Notes under the pieces: model-generated
Database searches by the model: none
Told to the model about the DNA's origin: nothing
The model's input: only the letters and a program-made list of their open reading frames with translations
DNA from: an uncultured Steroidobacter sp.
GTDB taxonomy: Bacteria; Pseudomonadota; Gammaproteobacteria; Steroidobacterales; Steroidobacteraceae
Length of the DNA: 64,000 nt
Direction of reading: 5' to 3'
Assembly: GCA_937864115.1 (NCBI GenBank)
Contig: CALMII010000026.1
Span: forward strand, 1-64,000
In this document: positions 60,040 to 64,000 of the stretch, in pieces
Numbering within the stretch: the first letter of the stretch is position 1
Layout of the letters: every line of letters begins with the position of its first letter
Position numbers and translations under genes: made by a program

Positions 60040-60387
60040 TCAGTACTCCGGATTGCGGTAGTCGACGGCCACCCGGTGCGTCGCAGGCAGGTCCTTGCGG
60101 ACGCAGTCGGAAATGTCGAAGACCCAGTCGTTCTTCACGCTCTGCTGGGCGGCACGGTCGAGCAGGCGATAGCCGCTGGAGCGTTGCAGTTCGGTGCTCG
60201 CGGCGCGGCCGCTGGCATCGATCCTGACGTCGATGTACACGATGCCTTCCTGGCCGCGGATCTGCGACCGGATGGGATAGTGGGTGGGGCTTTCGATCAC
60301 ATGCGGCTGGCAGGTCTCGGTCGCCGCGAAGGCGGGAAGGGACACAAGCGCGCCGGCAATGGCCAGAATTTTCAGCGGAGTGTTCAT
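60040..60387 (-). CDS. TonB C-terminal-domain protein
   Basis: A 115-residue protein with a signal peptide (ILAIAGALVSLPAFAA) instead of a membrane anchor, and a TonB_C-like domain: HYPIRSQIRGQEGIVYIDVRIDASGRAASTELQRSSGYRLLDRAAQQSVKNDWVF (the typical 'YP...(R)..EG.V.(V/I)...(D)..G....(V)..SSG...LD.AA...V...W.F'). It lacks the proline-rich linker and thus is periplasmic and not a full TonB. Two cysteines (CQPHV, SDCVRKD) may pair. Divergent from tetR. Confidence 0.88.
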   Translation of the reverse strand: MNTPLKILAIAGALVSLPAFAATETCQPHVIESPTHYPIRSQIRGQEGIVYIDVRIDASGRAASTELQRSSGYRLLDRAAQQSVKNDWVFDISDCVRKDLPATHRVAVDYRNPEY

Positions 60388-60537
60388 GGGGGTATCTCTC
60401 GGGAGAGGGAAAAAGGGATCCGTCGCAGGAACCGGTTGCGGGGGTCACTGCAATCCGGGCCTGCGACGGCCGACGGGGATGTTGCGTCGCGGCAACGATG
60501 CGCCTTGAACTGGCCGGGTTCAGACGCTACATTGAGA

Positions 60538-60586
60538 AACGCTACAGACCTGTCTGTTTTAAGAGTACGTACAGGTCTGTAGCGTT
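60538..60586. promoter_or_regulatory. TetR-type operator with 16-bp perfect inverted arms
   Basis: AACGCTACAGACCTGT (60538-60553) and ACAGGTCTGTAGCGTT (60571-60586) are perfectly inverted, spaced by 17 bases. The left arm with its downstream bases also forms the smaller palindrome ACAGACCTGTCTGT (60545-60558). It lies between the divergent TonB-domain gene and tetR, 32 bases before the tetR ATG, fitting an operator for the TetR protein. Confidence 0.82.
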
Positions 60587-60617
60587 GTCAAGCCGACATT
60601 CCACAGAGAGGTAGACG

Positions 60618-61229
60618 ATGGGCAGACCAGCCGCAGCCAAGCCGGGCGAAGAAGCGCCGGAAAGCGTCCGGGACCGCATCCTGAATACGGCCCGCGAGCT
60701 GTTCTATCGCGAAGGCGCCCGCGCCGTCGGGGTGGACATGGTCGTCGCGCAGTCCGGCGTGGCGAAGACCAGCCTCTACCGCTGGTTTCCCTCCAAGGAC
60801 GCGCTGATTGCGGCGGTGCTGGAACAGGAAGCGCAGGACCGCTGGACCGGCTGGGACCGCAACATCGAACGTGCCGGCCCCACGCCGCGCGAAAAGCTGC
60901 GCGCGCAGTTTCAGGGCATCGCGCGCTTCGTGAGCAGCCCGAAATATCGCGGCTGTCCTTTCAGGAACATCACGGTCGAGTTTCCCGATTCCGAGCATCC
61001 GGCGCGCAAGATCGCCAGCGGCGTGCAGTTCGAGCTGCAGCGTCGCATCCGCGGACTGGTGGATCAGATGGAGGGTGTGCGCGATCCGGCGGAACTCACC
61101 GATCAGCTCGTGCTGCTGGTGGACGGCGCCTTCTCCGTGGCGCAGTGCATGGGCAGCGACGGTCCGCAGAAATACGTCGTCGCCGCGGCCGACGTGCTCA
61201 TCGACAACCACCTGCGCCCGGCGGGCTGA
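60618..61229 (+). CDS. TetR-family transcriptional regulator
   Basis: A 203-residue regulator. The N-terminal helix-turn-helix is RDRILNTARELFYREGARAVGVDMVVAQSGVAKTSLYRWFPSKDALIAAVLE; the remainder is the ligand-binding helical core (EKLRAQFQGIARFVSSPKYRGCPFRNITVEFPDSEHPA). The ligand is unknown. The strong inverted repeat at 60538-60586 lies just upstream, so autoregulation is likely, and the divergent TonB-domain gene or the convergent MFS transporter gene may be further targets. GAGAGGTAGACG precedes the ATG. Confidence 0.92.
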   Translation: MGRPAAAKPGEEAPESVRDRILNTARELFYREGARAVGVDMVVAQSGVAKTSLYRWFPSKDALIAAVLEQEAQDRWTGWDRNIERAGPTPREKLRAQFQGIARFVSSPKYRGCPFRNITVEFPDSEHPARKIASGVQFELQRRIRGLVDQMEGVRDPAELTDQLVLLVDGAFSVAQCMGSDGPQKYVVAAADVLIDNHLRPAG

Positions 61230-61253
61230 TCGCCCATGAGCTGATCGACCCGA

Positions 61254-62930
61254 TCACTCCTGTGCGATGCCGTGGGTCTCGCGCAGAAAGAACGTCCCGA
61301 CGATCGCCGTCATCACGCACACGATGACGGGATACCACAGCCCCGAATAGATGTTGCCCGTGTACGCGATGCACGCGAAGGCGATGCTCGGCAGGAAGCC
61401 GCCGAACCAGCCGTTGCCCAGGTGATAGGGCAGCGACATCGACGTGTAGCGGATGCGCGCAGGGAACAGTTCCACCAGCCACGCGGCGATCGGGCCGTAG
61501 GTCATCACGCCGAAGAGCGAGATCAGGAACAGCAGCGCAAACAGCATCCCGTAGTGGATCTGTGCCGGATCGGCGCTCGCCGGATAGCCGGCATCGGCGA
61601 GCGCGGCAGCGAGTTCGCCATGGAACGCCGCATTGCGCGTCCTGAACTCTTCCGTCGACAGCGATGTGCCGTCGAACGAGGCGATCGTGCGCTCGCCCAC
61701 TTTGACGTAGGCGGTCGTGGCTGCATCCGCAGCTTCGTTCTCATAACCGATGCGCAGGCCGGCGAGTGCGCTCTTCGCCACATCGCAATCGCTCGTGAAC
61801 AGGGCGCCGCCGACCGGATCGAACTGGAAACTGCAGCGCGCCGGATGCGCAACGACCGTGACAGGCGCCGACGCGTGTGCCGCGGCCACCGCCGGGTTCG
61901 CGTAGTGCGTCAGGCCCTTGAAGATCGGAAACAGCGTCAGCGCCGACAGCACGCAGCCGATGATCACCAGCGGCTTGCGGCCGATGCGATCGGAGATCCG
62001 TCCGCACAGCATGTAGAACGGCGCCGCCGCCGTGAGCGCCGCGGCGACCAGCAGGTTCGACGTGGACGCATCCACTTTCAGCGTCTGGGTCAGAAACAGA
62101 TTCATGTAGACCAGCGATACGTAGCCGATCACCGCCTGGCCGGCCATCGCGCCGAACAATGCCTGCAGCACCAGCTTCAGATTGCTCCAGCGTCCGATCG
62201 ATTCGCGCAGCGGCGCCCGCGACAGCTTGCCTTCGGTGCGCATCTCGTGGAACACCGGCGACTCGTGCAGCTGCAGACGGATGTAGACGGAAATGCCGAG
62301 CAGGATGATCGACAGCAGGAACGGCACGCGCCAGCCCCAGGTCTCGAACTCCTCGCCGAGCAGCCAGCGGCAGGCGAGGATCACGAGCAGCGACAGGATC
62401 ATGCCGCAGGTGGCGGTGATCTGGATCCAGCTCGTGTAGTAGCCGCGCTGTCCCGGCGGCGCGTGTTCGGCGATGTACGTCGCGGCGCCGCCGTATTCGC
62501 CGCCGACCGCCAGGCCCTGCAGCAGCCGCAAGGAGATGAGAATGACCGGCGCGGCGATGCCGATATTCGCGTAGGTCGGCAGGATGCCGACGAGCGCCGT
62601 GGCCACGCCCATGATGACGATGGTGATGAGGAAGGTGTGCTTGCGTCCCGACAGATCGCCGAGCCGCCCGAAGATCACCGCGCCGAAAGGCCGGACGGCG
62701 AAGCCCGCAGCGAAGGCCAGCAGTGCGAAGATGAAGGCCGTCGTCTCGTTGACGCCGGAAAAGAACTGCCTGCCGATGATCGCGGCCAGCGAGCCGTAGA
62801 GGTAGAAGTCGTACCACTCGAACAGGGTGCCGAGCGACGAGGCGAAGATGACTTTGCGGTGTGCTTTATCGATGCCCGTGGACTTCGTACCCGCATTCGC
62901 GAGGCCGGCCGCCCCTGTTGTCGTATTCAT
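61254..62930 (-). CDS. MHS-family MFS transporter with large insertion
   Basis: A 558-residue inner-membrane symporter. Family signatures: SSLGTLFEWYDFYLYGSLA (MHS opening), GRLGDLSGRKHTFL (loop 2-3), GLAVGGEYGGAATYIAEHAPPGQRGYYTSW, and GRISDRIGRKPLVI (loop 8-9). After the segment following loop 8-9 (residues ~345-455) there is a ~110-residue insertion (HYANPAVAAAHASAPVTVVAHPARCSFQF ... FHGELAAALADAGY), probably periplasmic and holding two cysteines. The MHS family moves proline/betaine, citrate, 2-oxoglutarate and other solutes; substrate unknown here. Convergent with tetR. Confidence 0.9.
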   Translation of the reverse strand: MNTTTGAAGLANAGTKSTGIDKAHRKVIFASSLGTLFEWYDFYLYGSLAAIIGRQFFSGVNETTAFIFALLAFAAGFAVRPFGAVIFGRLGDLSGRKHTFLITIVIMGVATALVGILPTYANIGIAAPVILISLRLLQGLAVGGEYGGAATYIAEHAPPGQRGYYTSWIQITATCGMILSLLVILACRWLLGEEFETWGWRVPFLLSIILLGISVYIRLQLHESPVFHEMRTEGKLSRAPLRESIGRWSNLKLVLQALFGAMAGQAVIGYVSLVYMNLFLTQTLKVDASTSNLLVAAALTAAAPFYMLCGRISDRIGRKPLVIIGCVLSALTLFPIFKGLTHYANPAVAAAHASAPVTVVAHPARCSFQFDPVGGALFTSDCDVAKSALAGLRIGYENEAADAATTAYVKVGERTIASFDGTSLSTEEFRTRNAAFHGELAAALADAGYPASADPAQIHYGMLFALLFLISLFGVMTYGPIAAWLVELFPARIRYTSMSLPYHLGNGWFGGFLPSIAFACIAYTGNIYSGLWYPVIVCVMTAIVGTFFLRETHGIAQE

Positions 62931-63040
62931 TCATCGCCTCCCCCGGATCGCCGGCAGTAGAGCACAACCCGTCCGGGACGTGCGCCGATACTGACGGATC
63001 TCCACATTTGTTCATGGGCGGGAGATGAAGAACCCTCTCC

Positions 63041-63099
63041 CTGTGGGGCCGGCTTCAGCCGGCCTTGGCAGCAAGAGCCGGCTGAAGCCGGCCCCACAG
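63041..63099. repeat. REP-like element 10
   Basis: CTGTGGGGCCGGCTTCAGCCGGCC and inverted GCCGGCTGAAGCCGGCCCCACAG. Between the ABC-F stop and the MFS promoter side. Confidence 0.9.
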
Positions 63100-63106
63100 G
63101 AAGAAC

Positions 63107-64000
63107 TCAGGACACCGCCGCCTTCTCCAGCTTCTCCGACTCCTCCAGCCACGCCGACTCCACCTCGTCGAGCTTGCGCTTCAGGGTCTTCTGGGAGTCG
63201 AGCAGCTGCAGCAGCCGCGGCTTGTTCTTTTCCTGGTAGACATCCGCATCGGCCAGCGACGATTCGATGCCCGCCAGTTCCGCCTGCAGCTTCGTCATGT
63301 CCTTTTCCAGCCGGGCGATCTGGCCGCGCAGGCCGCTCAGACGATTGCGCTGTTCGGCTTCCTCGCGCTTGCGCTGCTTCTTCTGTTCCGCGCTGTTCCC
63401 GCCGGGGACGCGTTCTGCGATCTGCTGTTCTTCGACCTGTTCGCGCGTCGTGAACCAGCGCGCGTAGTCGTCGAGGTCGCCGTCGAAGACGCGCGCCCTG
63501 CCCTGATCCACCAGCACGAGTTCGTCGGCGACGGCGCGCAGGAGGTGACGATCGTGCGAAACCAGCACCACGGCCGCCTCGAAATCCTGCAGCGCGACGG
63601 CGAGTGCCTGGCGCATTTCCAGGTCCAGATGGTTGGTCGGTTCGTCGAGCAGCAGCAGGTTCGGACGCTGATAGCTCACCAGCGCAAGCACGAGTCGCGC
63701 CTTCTCGCCGCCGGAAAACGGACCGACGGCCTCGAAGACCCGGTCGCCGCTGAAGCCGAACTTGCCGAGGAAGCTGCGCAGTTCCTGTTCGGTCGCGCGC
63801 GCCGCTGCCGGTCCGCCGAGCCGCTTGAGATGCTGCAGCGGCGATTCACTCGCCGAGAGCTGTTCCAGCTGGTGCTGCGCGAAGTAGCCGATGCGCAGAT
63901 CGCGCGCTTCGGTGCGCTTGCCCGAGCGCGCTTCGAGTTCGCCTGCCAGCAGCTTCATCATCGTCGACTTGCCAGCGCCATTGCGGCCGAGCAGCGCGAC
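63107..64000 (-). CDS. yheS: ABC-F family ATPase, YheS-like, C-terminal part (continues past the window)
   Basis: The last 297 codons of an ABC-F translation-type ATPase, with the 5' part beyond base 64000. The window edge reads LLGRNGAGKST (Walker A of the second ATPase domain). Then come GPFSGGEKARLVLAL (signature), LLLLDEPTNHLDLEM (Walker B) and VVLVSHDRHLLRAVADEL (H-switch). A C-terminal charged coiled coil follows (LSGLRGQIARLEKDMTKLQAELAGIESSLADADVY), the usual ending of YheS/Uup relatives. It would bind the ribosome E-site region. The in-window ATG near 63961 is internal, not the start. Confidence 0.93.
   Translation of the reverse strand, partial: VALLGRNGAGKSTMMKLLAGELEARSGKRTEARDLRIGYFAQHQLEQLSASESPLQHLKRLGGPAAARATEQELRSFLGKFGFSGDRVFEAVGPFSGGEKARLVLALVSYQRPNLLLLDEPTNHLDLEMRQALAVALQDFEAAVVLVSHDRHLLRAVADELVLVDQGRARVFDGDLDDYARWFTTREQVEEQQIAERVPGGNSAEQKKQRKREEAEQRNRLSGLRGQIARLEKDMTKLQAELAGIESSLADADVYQEKNKPRLLQLLDSQKTLKRKLDEVESAWLEESEKLEKAAVS

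Overview
The window is a chromosomal segment of a high-GC Gammaproteobacterium, most like the Xanthomonadales/Steroidobacter group. I infer this from family content: a YbiI-type DksA homologue ending in GYNRRGSKDSQLR, an UrcA protein, a yqiJ-yqiK pair, a serine/threonine kinase with TPRs, and two-motif palindromic intergenic repeats. It has two very different halves. No rRNA, tRNA, CRISPR array, integrase or transposase was recognised.

Region 1 (1 to about 14,430) is the distal part of a chromosomal integron cassette array. Around 28 attC-like sites (inverse core RYYYAAC-like, core GTTRRRY-like, mostly 55-90 bp) alternate with single small plus-strand genes. All cassettes point the same way, so the integrase and attI should lie to the left of base 1. 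Most cassette products are unknown, and many are small multi-pass membrane proteins. Recognisable ones are two VOC/glyoxalase-fold proteins, a DUF6624-like exported protein, a B-box zinc-finger membrane protein, a UbiE-like methyltransferase, a phytanoyl-CoA dioxygenase-like enzyme, a DUF4180 protein and a PaiB-type FMN-binding protein. Two cassettes have no convincing gene (1-329, 4643-5008). A DUF2268 metalloprotease-like gene and a truncated DUF1801 gene mark the edge of the array.

Region 2 (about 15,700 to 64,000) is a conventional, denser and more GC-rich backbone: ybiI; a kinase-TPR gene; gamma-glutamyltransferase; urcA; an ECF sigma/anti-sigma pair; an RND efflux operon; a phospholipase D-like protein; a ydbS-ydbT PH-domain pair; an acyl-CoA dehydrogenase; an outer-membrane-type protein; an ATP-dependent DNA ligase; a lytic-transglycosylase-like lipoprotein; an ECF41 sigma factor with its carboxymuconolactone decarboxylase/cupin target operon; a DUF885 peptidase; PstS; yqiJ-yqiK (flotillin); a J-domain protein; a TonB receptor; an auxin-efflux-type carrier; glutathione peroxidase; a CBS protein; a diguanylate cyclase; a tyrosine phosphatase; a hemerythrin; a flavin-split-barrel/GAF operon; a CaiB-type CoA-transferase; a TonB-domain protein; a TetR regulator; an MHS-family MFS transporter; and the end of an ABC-F ATPase.

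Ten intergenic elements in region 2 share two palindromic modules with the same GGCTTCAGCC centre. They always lie next to at least one gene 3' end and never in a divergent promoter, and none occurs in the cassette array. The clearest regulatory signals are two promoters of the form TGTCAC-N17-CGTC flanking the ECF41 sigma gene, and an operator with 16-bp perfect inverted arms upstream of tetR.
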